The translations under genes and the position numbers were made by a program. Positions 1 through 9,093 of a stretch of 64,000 nt of DNA are shown here, piece after piece. Below the pieces are notes generated by a model. That model did no database searches and was not told where the DNA came from. It saw only the letters and a program-made list of their open reading frames with translations. Source of the stretch: Campylobacter ureolyticus ACS-301-V-Sch3b (GTDB lineage Bacteria; Campylobacterota; Campylobacteria; Campylobacterales; Campylobacteraceae); NCBI RefSeq assembly GCF_000413435.1, contig NZ_KE340327.1, forward strand, positions 354,954-418,953, read 5' to 3'. The stretch's first letter is position 1. Every line of letters begins with the position of its first letter.

Positions 1-2
1 GT

Positions 3-1037
3 TTTGAAAATGAAGTTAAAAATTTTTTTAACTCCAAATACGCTATTTCTACAAACAACGGCACAACCGCTCAACGCCTTGCTTTAAGAGCTATGGACAT
101 AAAAAGAGCAGATAAAATAATTTGCTCTGTAAATTCATTCCCAGGCACAGCTGAAGTTATAAGACATTTTGATGCAGAGCCAATTTTTACAGATATTAAT
201 GAATCTGATTTTAATATGAATATTGAAAGCTTAGAAGCTGTTTTGCAAAAACACAATCATAAAAAATTAAAAGCTATTTTTGTATCTCATATCGCAGGTC
301 AAAGTGCTGATTTAAATAGTATTTATGAACTTGCTAAAAAATTTGATTTAAAAGTCATAGATGATGCAAGTAACGGCGTAGGAGCTATGTATAATAATGC
401 AAAAATAGGCTCTATAAATGACTCATTTATCTCAACTTTTCAGCTAAATCCACAATTTAAAAAAGCAGTTGCAACAGCTGGATTTTTCACAACAAATGAT
501 GAAAAAATTGCTTCAAAAGCAAAACTTATAAGAAATCATGCAATAGTTACAAATACTCAAAAAGATGGAAGTTTGGATTATATTTATGATGTTGTTGATA
601 TTGGTGAAAAGTATGATTTAAGTGGAGTTTGCGCAGCTTTTGCCTCATCTTGGTTTAAAAAAATACCAAATTTCATAAAAAGGCGAAAAGAAATAGCTCA
701 AATTTATAACGAAGAGCTTAAAAACTGCCCTCATGTAACTACTCCAGTAGCAAAAAAAGATCACATTTATACTCAATACATCATAAAAATAGATAGAAAT
801 AGAGATGATTTTGCAAGAAAACTAAAAGAAGTCGGAGTAAATGTCTCACTTCATTATATTCCACTTTATTTACTTTCATACTATAAACAAAAATACGGAC
901 ATAAAGTAAATGACTTTCCAATAGCTTTAAAAACTTATCAACAAATTTTATCTTTACCAATTTATGCTGATTTAAGTGATGAAGAGGCACATTATGTCTG
1001 CGAAAAAGTAAAATTTGTAGCAAGCAAACATGTCTAA
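3..1037 (+). CDS. DegT/DnrJ/EryC1/StrS aminotransferase (5'-truncated by window edge)
   Basis: PLP-dependent nucleotide-sugar aminotransferase of the DegT/DnrJ/EryC1/StrS family, resembling PseC-type enzymes that aminate UDP-keto-sugars for surface glycans. The frame is open to the window edge, so the true start lies upstream; an internal ATG at 93 is too late, because the residues before it (NNGTTAQRLALRAM) are the conserved family N-terminus. Also visible are an IDDASNGVGA segment and an NPQFKK segment where the PLP lysine is expected. The usual EGG after that lysine is replaced by AGF, which is atypical. It overlaps lpxK by 8 bases, which suggests co-expression. The family is secure from the sequence; the substrate is unknown. 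Confidence 0.85.
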   Translation, partial: FENEVKNFFNSKYAISTNNGTTAQRLALRAMDIKRADKIICSVNSFPGTAEVIRHFDAEPIFTDINESDFNMNIESLEAVLQKHNHKKLKAIFVSHIAGQSADLNSIYELAKKFDLKVIDDASNGVGAMYNNAKIGSINDSFISTFQLNPQFKKAVATAGFFTTNDEKIASKAKLIRNHAIVTNTQKDGSLDYIYDVVDIGEKYDLSGVCAAFASSWFKKIPNFIKRRKEIAQIYNEELKNCPHVTTPVAKKDHIYTQYIIKIDRNRDDFARKLKEVGVNVSLHYIPLYLLSYYKQKYGHKVNDFPIALKTYQQILSLPIYADLSDEEAHYVCEKVKFVASKHV

Positions 1038-1944
1038 AAAAAATTTTCACAACTGGGTAAACAAATACTTTTACTCACCAAATTTTTGGCAAAAATTCAT
1101 TGCAAAACTACTGCTTCCACTAAGCTATATTTATGCTTTTATAGTAATTATTAAAAAAATTTTAAGCAAAGAAAAAGATCTAAATATAAAAATAATAAGT
1201 GTTGGAAATTTAATAATTGGAGGAAGTGGAAAAACCCCATTAACGCTTGCACTTTATAAACATTTTAGTAAAAATTATAAAACATTTATAATTTTAAGAG
1301 GATATAAAAGATCTTCTAAAGGCTTAGTTGAAGTTTGCATTGATAATAAAATTTTAGTTGATGTAAAACAAAGTGGTGATGAGGCTATGGAATATGCACT
1401 AAATAGCGCAAATGTAATAGTTAGCGAAAATAGGATAAATGCAATACAAAAAGCTAAAAGCTTAGGAGCAAATTTAATTATTCTAGATGATGGGTTTTCT
1501 AAATTTAATATTAAGAAATTTAATATTTTACTAAAACCACCGATTAGACCATATTTTAACTTTGCTTTACCAAGTGGAGCTTATAGATATCCACTGTTTT
1601 TTTATAAATTTGGAGACTTTATAGTAGAAAATAGCGAAAACAAAAAGCGCTCTTTTATAGAAAATGAAACTAAAAATATGGTTTTAGTAACCGCAATTGC
1701 AAATCCGAAGCGCTTAAAAGAGCATTTTAATAAATGTATTGGAAAAGAATTTTTCCCAGATCATCATGCTTTTACAAAAGATGAACTTTCTCAAATTTTA
1801 GAAAAATATAATGCAACTTCACTTCTAGTGACAATGAAAGATTATGTTAAAATCAAAGATTTTGGTTTGCCAACTTCAATTATAAAACTTGAAATTTCGC
1901 TTAGTCAAACTCTTATAAAAGCTATTTCAAATTACATAAAGTAA
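1030..1944 (+). CDS. lpxK: Tetraacyldisaccharide 4'-kinase LpxK
   Basis: Inner-membrane kinase that phosphorylates the 4' position of the lipid A disaccharide to give lipid IVA. The protein has 304 residues, the usual length for campylobacters. A hydrophobic N-terminal anchor (about residues 25-45) is followed by the P-loop GGSGKTP at 64-70, which is characteristic of LpxK. DDGF (LILDDGFSKF) and HHAF (FFPDHHAF) motifs are also present. The start overlaps the preceding aminotransferase. Placement upstream of thrC and kdsB matches the conserved campylobacter lipid A/KDO neighbourhood. Confidence 0.95.
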   Translation: MSKKNFHNWVNKYFYSPNFWQKFIAKLLLPLSYIYAFIVIIKKILSKEKDLNIKIISVGNLIIGGSGKTPLTLALYKHFSKNYKTFIILRGYKRSSKGLVEVCIDNKILVDVKQSGDEAMEYALNSANVIVSENRINAIQKAKSLGANLIILDDGFSKFNIKKFNILLKPPIRPYFNFALPSGAYRYPLFFYKFGDFIVENSENKKRSFIENETKNMVLVTAIANPKRLKEHFNKCIGKEFFPDHHAFTKDELSQILEKYNATSLLVTMKDYVKIKDFGLPTSIIKLEISLSQTLIKAISNYIK

Positions 1945-1983
1945 GAATATGCTAAAATAAGATAAATTTTTAAAGGAGAAAAA

Positions 1984-2289
1984 ATGGTAATTTTGCAAGT
2001 ATTGTTTGATTATAAAGGCGGTTTTGGCGATGAGATGTATAAAGAGTGTAAAGATTTAGCAAATTCAATAAATCAAGAAAAAGGCTTTTTATGGAAAATT
2101 TGGACAGAAAACAAAGACGATAAAAAAGCTGGTGGAATATATGCATTTGATAATGAAGAAAATGCTAAAAACTATATCACAATGCATAAAAAAAGACTTT
2201 CTGATTTTGGTGTGGCGTCAAATTTCACTTACGAAATTTTAAACACAAACGATGAATTAAGTCAAATTACAAATTTTAAAACAAAATAA
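1984..2289 (+). CDS. YdhR-like putative monooxygenase / dimeric alpha-beta barrel protein
   Basis: A 101-residue cytoplasmic protein with the layout of YdhR-family ferredoxin-like alpha/beta barrels: an N-terminal beta strand (VILQVLFDY), a W-containing central strand (LWKIWTEN) and the segment GGIYAFDNEENA. Family members are proposed monooxygenases, but their substrates are poorly defined. A strong ribosome site (AAAGGAG) precedes the ATG. Its stop codon shares one base with the argB start, so the two are translationally linked. The family assignment is from pattern recognition; no catalytic residue can be named. Confidence 0.75.
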   Translation: MVILQVLFDYKGGFGDEMYKECKDLANSINQEKGFLWKIWTENKDDKKAGGIYAFDNEENAKNYITMHKKRLSDFGVASNFTYEILNTNDELSQITNFKTK

Positions 2290-3146
2290 TGCAAAAAAAA
2301 TTAAAAATGGCAAAGTCAAGAACAGCTGAGATAATCCTCTCAGCTTTGCCATACATAAGAAAATTCAAAGATAAAATCTTTGTTGTAAAATACGGTGGCT
2401 CGGCTCAAATAGATGAAGGGCTTAAAAGTGATTTTGCAAAAGATATAGTGCTAATGAGTATGGTTGGCGTAAGGGTTATAGTAGTTCATGGCGGTGGAAA
2501 AAGGATAAACTACTATCTTGATAAGCTTGGAATAAAAAGCGAGTTTAAAGATGGTCTTAGAGTTACAACAAAAGAGTCTATTGATGTCGTTGAAATGGTA
2601 CTAAGCGGTCTAATAAATAAAGAAATAACTGCACTTTTAAATGAAAATGGTGCAAAAGCAATTGGACTTAGTGGGAAAGATTCGCACCTGCTTAGCTCAA
2701 AACCACTTAAAAATGGAGCTTATGGCTTTGTTGGAGAGATAAATAGTGTAAATAAAAATATGCTTGATTATATTTTAGATGGTGGATATATACCTGTTAT
2801 CGCGCCAATTTCAGTTGGTGAAAATTCACAAAGCTATAATGTAAATGCCGATCTTTGCGCAAGTAGTATCGCAAAATGCATAAAAGCTGATAAGGTTATT
2901 TTTCTAACAGACACAAAAGGCGTTTTAGATAAAAATGGTGAATTAATAAGCACTTTAAATAGCGATGAAATTCAAAATCTTAAAAATGATGGCACGATAA
3001 GTGGAGGCATGATACCAAAAATAGATGCTTGTTTGGAGTGTGTAAAAAATGGTGTAAATGGAGCTCACATCATAGACGGCAGAATTTCTCACTCAATTTT
3101 ACTTGAAATTTTTACAGATACTGGCATAGGAACTTTGGTAAAATGA
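2289..3146 (+). CDS. argB: Acetylglutamate kinase ArgB
   Basis: Phosphorylates N-acetyl-L-glutamate in arginine biosynthesis. The 285-residue protein has the amino acid kinase signature: KYGGSA at about 34-39, VHGGGKRI at about 66-73, an LSGKD segment, and the conserved C-terminal GGMIPK and GAHIIDGR motifs. The ATG overlaps the preceding stop (TAATG). The next gene (cutA) starts 4 bases before the argB stop, so translation is probably coupled through the run. A second arginine gene, argD, is found further along in the window. Confidence 0.96.
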   Translation: MQKKLKMAKSRTAEIILSALPYIRKFKDKIFVVKYGGSAQIDEGLKSDFAKDIVLMSMVGVRVIVVHGGGKRINYYLDKLGIKSEFKDGLRVTTKESIDVVEMVLSGLINKEITALLNENGAKAIGLSGKDSHLLSSKPLKNGAYGFVGEINSVNKNMLDYILDGGYIPVIAPISVGENSQSYNVNADLCASSIAKCIKADKVIFLTDTKGVLDKNGELISTLNSDEIQNLKNDGTISGGMIPKIDACLECVKNGVNGAHIIDGRISHSILLEIFTDTGIGTLVK

Positions 3147-3442
3147 TAGTTTTAACAACAGTTTCATCTAAAAAAGAAGCCATTTTCATAGCAAAAAAAC
3201 TTCTTGATAAAAAAGCAGCGGCTTGTGTTAATTTTTATAAGATAAAAAGCCTTTATTTTTGGAAAGAAAAACTTCATAAAGAAAAAGAATTTCAACTTAT
3301 CATAAAAACAAATAACTATAAAAAAGTAAAAAAAATTCTTTTAAAACACCATTCTTACGATACACCTGAGATAATATCTCTAAAATTTAATAAAGTATAT
3401 AAAAAATATAAAAAATGGATTAAAAATAGCATAAAAGGATAA
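3143..3442 (+). CDS. cutA: CutA divalent-cation tolerance protein
   Basis: A 99-residue protein of the CutA1 family, small trimeric ferredoxin-fold proteins linked to divalent metal tolerance. Visible family features are the N-terminal VLTTVSSKKEA strand-helix, the AACVN motif, the YFWKEKL strand and the C-terminal HSYDTPEII segment. ATGA overlap with argB gives the start. It is the usual length for the family. The metal role is family knowledge; nothing here shows which ion is involved. Confidence 0.9.
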   Translation: MIVLTTVSSKKEAIFIAKKLLDKKAAACVNFYKIKSLYFWKEKLHKEKEFQLIIKTNNYKKVKKILLKHHSYDTPEIISLKFNKVYKKYKKWIKNSIKG

Positions 3443-3444
3443 AA

Positions 3445-4878
3445 ATGAATTTAACCTCCACAAGAGATAAAACCCAAAGTGTTGCTTTAAGTTATGCACT
3501 TTTAAACCCGAGTGCAAATTTTGGTGGACTTTTTGTTCCCAAAAATTTTCCTAAATTTGATGATGAATTTTTTAAAAAAGCAGTTCATTTAAGCTATAAA
3601 GAGCTTGCACTTGAGATAATTAATAGTTTTGATTTTAATATAGATGAAGAAATTTTTAAACTTGCTTTAAATTCTTATGATAAATTTGATGATAAAAACA
3701 TTCCATTAAAAATAGAAAAAATTAGCGAAAACCTATATATAAATGAGCTGTATCATGGACCTACAAGAGCATTTAAAGATATGGCTTTACAACCTTTTGG
3801 CATAATCATAGATGAGCTTGCAAAAAAAGATAATAAAAACTATTTAATAATTTGTGCAACAAGTGGTGACACTGGACCAGCCACTTTAAAAGCTTTTGAA
3901 AACTCAAAAAATGTAAAGGTAGTTTGCCTTTATCCATATGAAGGAACAAGCGAAGTTCAAAGACTACAAATGGTAACTTCAAATGATAGAAATTTAAAAG
4001 TTATCGGAATAAAAGGAAATTTTGATGATGCACAAAAAGCTCTTAAAACTTTACTTGGCGATGAGGATTTTAAAAACACATTAAAAAAAGAAAATTTATT
4101 TTTAAGTGCTGCAAATTCTGTAAATTTTGGTCGTATTTTATTTCAAATTATTTATCATTTTTACGATTATGTAAATTTTCTTAAAAACGGCATTTTAAAA
4201 GGTAACGAAACATTTGACATCATAGTTCCAAGTGGTAATTTTGGAAATGCTTTAGGAGCGTATTATGCTAAAAAAATGGGGGCAAAAATTGGTGTTATAA
4301 AAATAGCTTCTAATCAAAACAATGTTTTGACAAATCTTTTTAATAATGGAATTTATGATATAAAAAATAAAAGCTTAATTAAAACAATAAGCCCTGCAAT
4401 GGATATTTTAGTCTCATCAAATGTTGAGAGGCTTTTATTTGATAAATTTGGAGATATCAAAACAAAAGAATTAATGCAAAATTTAAAAGATAATAAAAGC
4501 TATAAAATACCTAAAATAGAAGGTTTTGAGGCGAAATTTTGCACTGATAAGGAGTGCATAAATTTTATAAAAGAAATTAGTAAAAAAGGAAAATTAATAG
4601 ATCCACACACTGCAACTTGTTTTAAATTTACACCAGTTAAAAAACCAACTGTTATAACATCAACTGCTCATTGGGTGAAATTTACACCATCAATGATAAA
4701 AGCTATTAAAAACGGTGAAGTAAAAGATGAAAAAAATGATATGCTAAATTTAGCAAAAGAGTTTAATGATAAAGTTCCAAATGAAATTTTATCTCTTTTT
4801 AGCAATGAAGAAAAGCATAAAAAAATAGTCGAAAAAGAAGAGATTAAAAATACAATAATAGAGTGGATAAAAAAATGA
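3445..4878 (+). CDS. thrC: Threonine synthase ThrC
   Basis: PLP enzyme converting O-phospho-L-homoserine to threonine. The 477-residue length fits the long bacterial/fungal-type threonine synthases. The PLP lysine is K111 within HGPTRAFKDMALQ, and the phosphate/cofactor loops ATSGDTGPA and PSGNFGNALGA are intact. It begins 2 bases after cutA and its stop overlaps the preferred ATG of kdsB (ATGA). The lpxK-thrC-kdsB association is a conserved campylobacter arrangement. Confidence 0.96.
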   Translation: MNLTSTRDKTQSVALSYALLNPSANFGGLFVPKNFPKFDDEFFKKAVHLSYKELALEIINSFDFNIDEEIFKLALNSYDKFDDKNIPLKIEKISENLYINELYHGPTRAFKDMALQPFGIIIDELAKKDNKNYLIICATSGDTGPATLKAFENSKNVKVVCLYPYEGTSEVQRLQMVTSNDRNLKVIGIKGNFDDAQKALKTLLGDEDFKNTLKKENLFLSAANSVNFGRILFQIIYHFYDYVNFLKNGILKGNETFDIIVPSGNFGNALGAYYAKKMGAKIGVIKIASNQNNVLTNLFNNGIYDIKNKSLIKTISPAMDILVSSNVERLLFDKFGDIKTKELMQNLKDNKSYKIPKIEGFEAKFCTDKECINFIKEISKKGKLIDPHTATCFKFTPVKKPTVITSTAHWVKFTPSMIKAIKNGEVKDEKNDMLNLAKEFNDKVPNEILSLFSNEEKHKKIVEKEEIKNTIIEWIKK

Positions 4879-5597
4879 TAGTAATCCCTGCAAGACTTAA
4901 ATCAACTCGTTTTAAAGATAAGATTTTAGCTGATATTGGCGGAGTTCCAATGTTTATAAAAACTGCACAAAATGCTAAAAAAGTTGATGATGTATTAATA
5001 GCAGTTGATGAAAAAAGTATTTTAAATATCGCTTTAAATCACGGCTTTAAGGCTGTTTTAACCTCTACATCACACAATAGTGGAACAGATAGAATTAATG
5101 AAGCTGTTTTAAAAATAGGTTTAAAAGATGATGAGATTATCATCAACCTACAAGGCGATGAGCCGTTTTTTGAAACTGAAAATTTAGCTAAATTTAAAGA
5201 ATTTGCAAATATTGCCATAATAAAAAAAGGTTATTTTATGGCAAGTGCGTATAAAAAAATAAGTCAAAGCGATGCAAACAATCCAAATTTAGTAAAAGTT
5301 GTTTGCGATAACTTAAATAATGCAATCTATTTTTCAAGGGCAAAAATTCCATATCCAAGAGAAAGTTTTAATGGCTATAGAGGACATATTGGAATTTATG
5401 CTTATAGCGTAAAAAGCTTAAATGAGTTTTGTGATTTTGATGAAAGCATTTTAGAAAACACAGAAAAACTTGAGCAACTTCGCGCTTTATCAAATGGTAA
5501 AAAAATCGCAATGTGCGAGCTTGTTACTGAAAGCATTGGAATTGATACGAAAGAAGATTTGGAATTGGCACTTAAAAAATTTAAAAGCCAAATTTAG
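4875..5597 (+). CDS. kdsB: 3-deoxy-manno-octulosonate cytidylyltransferase KdsB
   Basis: Activates KDO as CMP-KDO for lipopolysaccharide/lipooligosaccharide core synthesis. The nucleotidyltransferase signature IPARLKSTRF opens the protein, and LQGDEPF (metal/nucleotide binding) and a YSRAKIPYPR-like segment follow. A longer reading from GTG at 4863 is possible. The ATG at 4875 is preferred: it gives the canonical short N-terminus (MIVIPAR) and overlaps the thrC stop as ATGA. The product is about 240 residues. With lpxK it makes this block partly an envelope-lipid operon. Confidence 0.94.
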   Translation: MIVIPARLKSTRFKDKILADIGGVPMFIKTAQNAKKVDDVLIAVDEKSILNIALNHGFKAVLTSTSHNSGTDRINEAVLKIGLKDDEIIINLQGDEPFFETENLAKFKEFANIAIIKKGYFMASAYKKISQSDANNPNLVKVVCDNLNNAIYFSRAKIPYPRESFNGYRGHIGIYAYSVKSLNEFCDFDESILENTEKLEQLRALSNGKKIAMCELVTESIGIDTKEDLELALKKFKSQI

Positions 5598-5639
5598 CTA
5601 TTTCTAGATACAGTTTTATGATATATTAAGGAGAAAGAA

Positions 5640-6026
5640 GTGAAAAAGATTTTAACAATTTTAACTTTTTTTACATTTATTTTAATTGGATGTGGTGGTT
5701 CAAGTGCAGAAAAAACAGCTGTTGATTTTACACAAAAACTTTATACAAGCAACACAAAAACAGTTGTTGATATGCTTTATTTAGGTGATGAAAAACCAAC
5801 AAAAGCGGATATGGACTTTGTATTTCAAAAAATTGATTCTGTTTTAGAGCAAAATAAAGCAAAAGCAAAAAAAAGAGGAGGATTTAAAAAAGCTGATGTT
5901 ATAAAAAAAGACATTGATGGAAATACTGCCAGCATTAGAGTCCAAACCACATTTAAAGATGGCTCAACCCAAGCTGACACGATGGATCTTATAAAAATCA
6001 ATAATAAGTGGAAGATAAGATTATAA
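5640..6026 (+). CDS. Small DUF4878-like lipoprotein
   Basis: A 128-residue exported lipoprotein. It has a short positively charged N-terminus, a hydrophobic core and the lipobox LIGC with the modified cysteine near residue 18. The mature part resembles DUF4878/NTF2-like small lipoproteins (AVDFTQKLY, then TASIRVQTTFKDGS, DLIKINNKWKI). The start is GTG, supported by an AAGGAG site 7-8 bases upstream. The next gene overlaps its end by 19 bases. The molecular role is unknown; an envelope location is inferred from the lipobox. Confidence 0.8.
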   Translation: MKKILTILTFFTFILIGCGGSSAEKTAVDFTQKLYTSNTKTVVDMLYLGDEKPTKADMDFVFQKIDSVLEQNKAKAKKRGGFKKADVIKKDIDGNTASIRVQTTFKDGSTQADTMDLIKINNKWKIRL

Positions 6027-6595
6027 AGAAAATATTTCCTTTTTTATTAATATTTTTTATATTAGTAGGTTTTTTTACATATAAAAACACCAAACTAAAA
6101 AGTCCTAATTTTAGCTACATCCCTGAGTTTAAGCTTGGGGATCTTATATTTAGACATGGAAACACAATGGATAGTTTTCTAATAACAAAAGCAAGCGATT
6201 TTAAATACTCACATGTGGGAGTTATATTATCACTAAATCCTACAAAAGTTATACATTCTCTACCAGATGATTATAAAAATAAAAATGGTGTTATTATAGA
6301 AAATTTAGATGATTTTTTAGAAAATGCTACTGATTTTGGCGTAGCAAGAGTTAAATTTTTAGACAAAAATAACACTTTAATTTTTCTAAATAATTTAAAA
6401 TTAAAACTTGGAAATAAGTTTTCACTTGATAAAAATGGACTTTACTGCACAACATTTATAGTAAATGAGCTTAATAAATTTAAAGAAATGAATCTTTCAT
6501 ATACAAAGGTAAATTTACCACTACTAGAAAAAGAGTATCTTTTTCCAAAAGCAATATGGAATGATGAAAATATAGAAATAATCTATGAAAATTAG
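6008..6595 (+). CDS. YiiX/YebB-like NlpC/P60-family cysteine hydrolase, membrane anchored
   Basis: A 195-residue protein with one N-terminal transmembrane segment (about residues 8-25) and a periplasmic domain. The pattern fits the permuted papain-like YiiX/YebB family: GDLIFRHG opens the fold, the YSHVGV histidine lies in the first half, and the probable catalytic cysteine is in YCTTFIV. Such proteins are predicted amidases or hydrolases acting on peptidoglycan or lipids. The start is GTG inside the end of the upstream lipoprotein gene, which suggests coupling. The family call is moderate; the substrate is unknown. Confidence 0.72.
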   Translation: MEDKIIKKIFPFLLIFFILVGFFTYKNTKLKSPNFSYIPEFKLGDLIFRHGNTMDSFLITKASDFKYSHVGVILSLNPTKVIHSLPDDYKNKNGVIIENLDDFLENATDFGVARVKFLDKNNTLIFLNNLKLKLGNKFSLDKNGLYCTTFIVNELNKFKEMNLSYTKVNLPLLEKEYLFPKAIWNDENIEIIYEN

Positions 6596-6602
6596 ACCTT
6601 TA

Positions 6603-6620
6603 AAAATATAGAAATATTTT
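6603..6620. terminator. Weak AT-only hairpin between convergent genes
   Basis: AAAATAT and ATATTTT arms around a short loop lie between the plus-strand hydrolase gene and minus-strand gpsA. This is the place where a bidirectional terminator is expected. The stem has no G or C, so the call is weak. Confidence 0.3.
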
Positions 6621-6633
6621 ATAAAACTAGATT

Positions 6634-7527
6634 TTATTTATGTCTTAAAAGATCAATTAGACTTTTTTTAGGATCTTTTCCATCTATTGTTAGTGCAACT
6701 TCTCTTGCAATTGGTGTATATATATTATGCAAATTTGCTAGTTTTAAAATAGCCTTTGAGGTTAAAATCCCCTCAGCAACTTCGCCCAATTCTTCCAAAA
6801 TTTCATCTATTTTTTTACCTTGTGCCAAACCAAAGCCTACTCTATAGTTTCTTGATAAATTGCTTGATGCAGTTAAAAACAGATCCCCTGCACCACTAAG
6901 CCCTAAAAAAGTTTCATCTTTTGCACCAAAAAATTTACCAAACCTTGCTATTTCTACAAGACCACGAGAAATTAGACTAGCTCTTGCATTGTTGCCTAAA
7001 TTTAGCCCATCGCATGCTCCACTTGCTATTGCAATGACATTTTTATATGCACCGCAAACTTCAGCTCCTATAACATCATCTGATAAGTAAGCTTTAATAT
7101 AATATGGAAAAAATGAGCAAAACTCTTTTGCTAAGTTATCGTTTTTAGAACTAACTACAACAGCACAAGGAAGTTTTTTTAAAACCTCGCTTGAAAATGA
7201 CGGCCCTGAAAGAGTTGCTAAACTATCCTCACCAACAAATTTAGCAAAAATTTCATGTAAAAACTCTCCACTTTTGGCATTTATCCCTTTTGAGGCGACT
7301 AAAATTTTTTGGTTATTATAAACAAAATTTTTCTCAAGCCAAGACTTAGTTATTTGAGATGAAAGACTAAAAACTAAATATTCACATTTTAAAGCTTCTT
7401 CTAAACCAACAAAGTTAGGTATGTCTTTTTTAGTTCTTGAAGTTATAACGCATTCATTTTGAAAGCTAAAAGCATCAAAAAGCGCACTTCCCCATTTTCC
7501 AGCTCCAATAACTGCTATCTTAGCCAT
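6634..7527 (-). CDS. gpsA: NAD(P)-dependent glycerol-3-phosphate dehydrogenase GpsA
   Basis: Reduces dihydroxyacetone phosphate to sn-glycerol-3-phosphate for phospholipid synthesis. The N-terminal Rossmann motif GAGKWG and the GNNARASLISRG signature are intact, and VCGAYKNVIAIASG carries the conserved catalytic lysine region. The ATG at 7527 is preferred over a TTG two codons upstream, because an AAGG ribosome site sits 8 bases before the ATG. It lies directly downstream of gatB with about 9 bases between them, indicating co-transcription. Confidence 0.95.
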   Translation of the reverse strand: MAKIAVIGAGKWGSALFDAFSFQNECVITSRTKKDIPNFVGLEEALKCEYLVFSLSSQITKSWLEKNFVYNNQKILVASKGINAKSGEFLHEIFAKFVGEDSLATLSGPSFSSEVLKKLPCAVVVSSKNDNLAKEFCSFFPYYIKAYLSDDVIGAEVCGAYKNVIAIASGACDGLNLGNNARASLISRGLVEIARFGKFFGAKDETFLGLSGAGDLFLTASSNLSRNYRVGFGLAQGKKIDEILEELGEVAEGILTSKAILKLANLHNIYTPIAREVALTIDGKDPKKSLIDLLRHK

Positions 7528-7536
7528 AAACAAACC

Positions 7537-8961
7537 TTAAAGTTTAGCTTTTAAAAGCTCGTTTACTTTTGCAGGATTAAACGCACCTTTTCCGGCCTTC
7601 ATAACTTGTCCTACAAAAAATCCAAAAAGTTTATCTTTTCCACTTTTGTATTCAGCAACCTTATCACCATTTTTAGATAATACTTCGTCTATAACTGCTA
7701 AAATTGAAGCATCATCGCTAATTTGCTTTAAGCCAAGCTTATCGATAATATCATTAACTTTTGCATTGTTTTCCATCATATTATCAAGCACATCTTTTGC
7801 TGCTTTTTGAGATATAGTATTATCCTCAATTCTTTTTAAAAGTTCACTCATTCTTAAACTATCAACTGGGCTTGTTTCTATAGTTAAACCATTTTTAAGT
7901 CTTCCTAAAAGCTCAACTGTAAGCCAAGTAACACAAAGCTTTGGATCGTGTCCTTTAGAGATCAAATCTTCAAAATAAACAGCCATGGCATAGTCATCAA
8001 TAATAACTTTTGCATCACTTTCTTTTATATCAAGCTTTTCAACATATCTTTTAAGCTTTGCACTAGGAAGCTCAGGTATATTAGTAGCTTCTTTCATCAT
8101 TTCATCACTTATATGAACAGGAAGCAAATCAGGATCTGGGAAATAGCGGTATTCTGCACTATCTTCTTTGCTTCTCATTGATCTAGTTGTCAAATTAGTT
8201 GTATCAAAAAGCCTTGTTTCTTGAACAACTTCACTTTCATATTTGCCATCTTCATAAGCTGCAATTTGGCGATCTACCTCATACTCAATTGCTTTTTGTA
8301 TAAATCTAAATGAGTTTAAATTTTTTATCTCAACTCTTGTGCCGTATTTACTCTCACCTTTTGGACGAATACTAACATTAACATCGCATCTAAAGCTTCC
8401 TTCTTGCATATTTGCATCACTTATATTAATAAACCTTAAAATTGAGTGAAGTTTTTTAAGATATGCAACTGCTTCATCACTACTTCTTAAATCAGGCTCG
8501 CTAACGATTTCTAAAAGCGGAGTTCCAGCTCTATTTAAATCAACCAAACTTCTATCTTTTTCGTGGTTGTTTTTACCAGCATCTTCTTCTAAGTGTGCTC
8601 TTGTAATGCCTATTCGCTTATTGCTTACTTCATCTGTGTCTATATATAACTCTCCATGCTCAACAATAGGAATAGTAAATTGAGAAATTTGATAGGCTTT
8701 TGGAAGATCTGGATAAAAATAGTTTTTTCTATCAAAAACAGAGTTTTGATTAATCTTTGCATTTACAGCTGTTCCAAAACTAATTGCCTTTTTAACAGCT
8801 TCTTTATTTAAAACTGGCAAAGCTCCAGGAAGCGCTAAGCAAACTGGACAAACATGAGTGTTTTGTTTATCTCCAAAACTTGTAGAGCAAGAACAAAAAA
8901 TCTTACTTTTTGTATTTAACTGACAATGAACTTCTAAACCGATAACTGTTTCAAATACCAT
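7537..8961 (-). CDS. gatB: Aspartyl/glutamyl-tRNA amidotransferase subunit B
   Basis: Subunit B of GatCAB, which amidates Glu-tRNA(Gln) and Asp-tRNA(Asn) in bacteria lacking the direct synthetases. The 474-residue protein begins with the GatB signature [12 protein letters not shown], followed by the cysteine cluster FCSCSTSF and [27 protein letters not shown] is intact, and the C-terminal YqeY-like tRNA-binding domain ends in a normal [10 protein letters not shown] tail. gatA and gatC are not in the window. Confidence 0.97.
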   Translation of the reverse strand: MVFETVIGLEVHCQLNTKSKIFCSCSTSFGDKQNTHVCPVCLALPGALPVLNKEAVKKAISFGTAVNAKINQNSVFDRKNYFYPDLPKAYQISQFTIPIVEHGELYIDTDEVSNKRIGITRAHLEEDAGKNNHEKDRSLVDLNRAGTPLLEIVSEPDLRSSDEAVAYLKKLHSILRFINISDANMQEGSFRCDVNVSIRPKGESKYGTRVEIKNLNSFRFIQKAIEYEVDRQIAAYEDGKYESEVVQETRLFDTTNLTTRSMRSKEDSAEYRYFPDPDLLPVHISDEMMKEATNIPELPSAKLKRYVEKLDIKESDAKVIIDDYAMAVYFEDLISKGHDPKLCVTWLTVELLGRLKNGLTIETSPVDSLRMSELLKRIEDNTISQKAAKDVLDNMMENNAKVNDIIDKLGLKQISDDASILAVIDEVLSKNGDKVAEYKSGKDKLFGFFVGQVMKAGKGAFNPAKVNELLKAKL

Positions 8962-9045
8962 ATAATAATCCTTATAAAATTTCTAATTCGTTATTTTACT
9001 ATAAAAAGTTTTTAAATTTGATAAAGTTTTGTAATAAAAAGAATA

Positions 9046-9080
9046 AAAAAGCAAATTTAGCCCAATTTTGAGCTAAATTT
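9046..9080 (-). terminator. Rho-independent terminator after atpB
   Basis: Read on the minus strand, a 9-bp stem (AAATTTAGC / GCTAAATTT) with a 10-base loop is followed by GC and a run of six T. It sits just beyond the atpB stop and should separate atpB from gatB transcription. Confidence 0.8.
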
Positions 9081-9093
9081 TAATAATTTAATT

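Noticed and set aside
7948-8181. Plus-strand 77-codon frame inside gatB
   Set aside because: It lies wholly antisense to a highly conserved gene, with no ribosome site and no recognisable motif.
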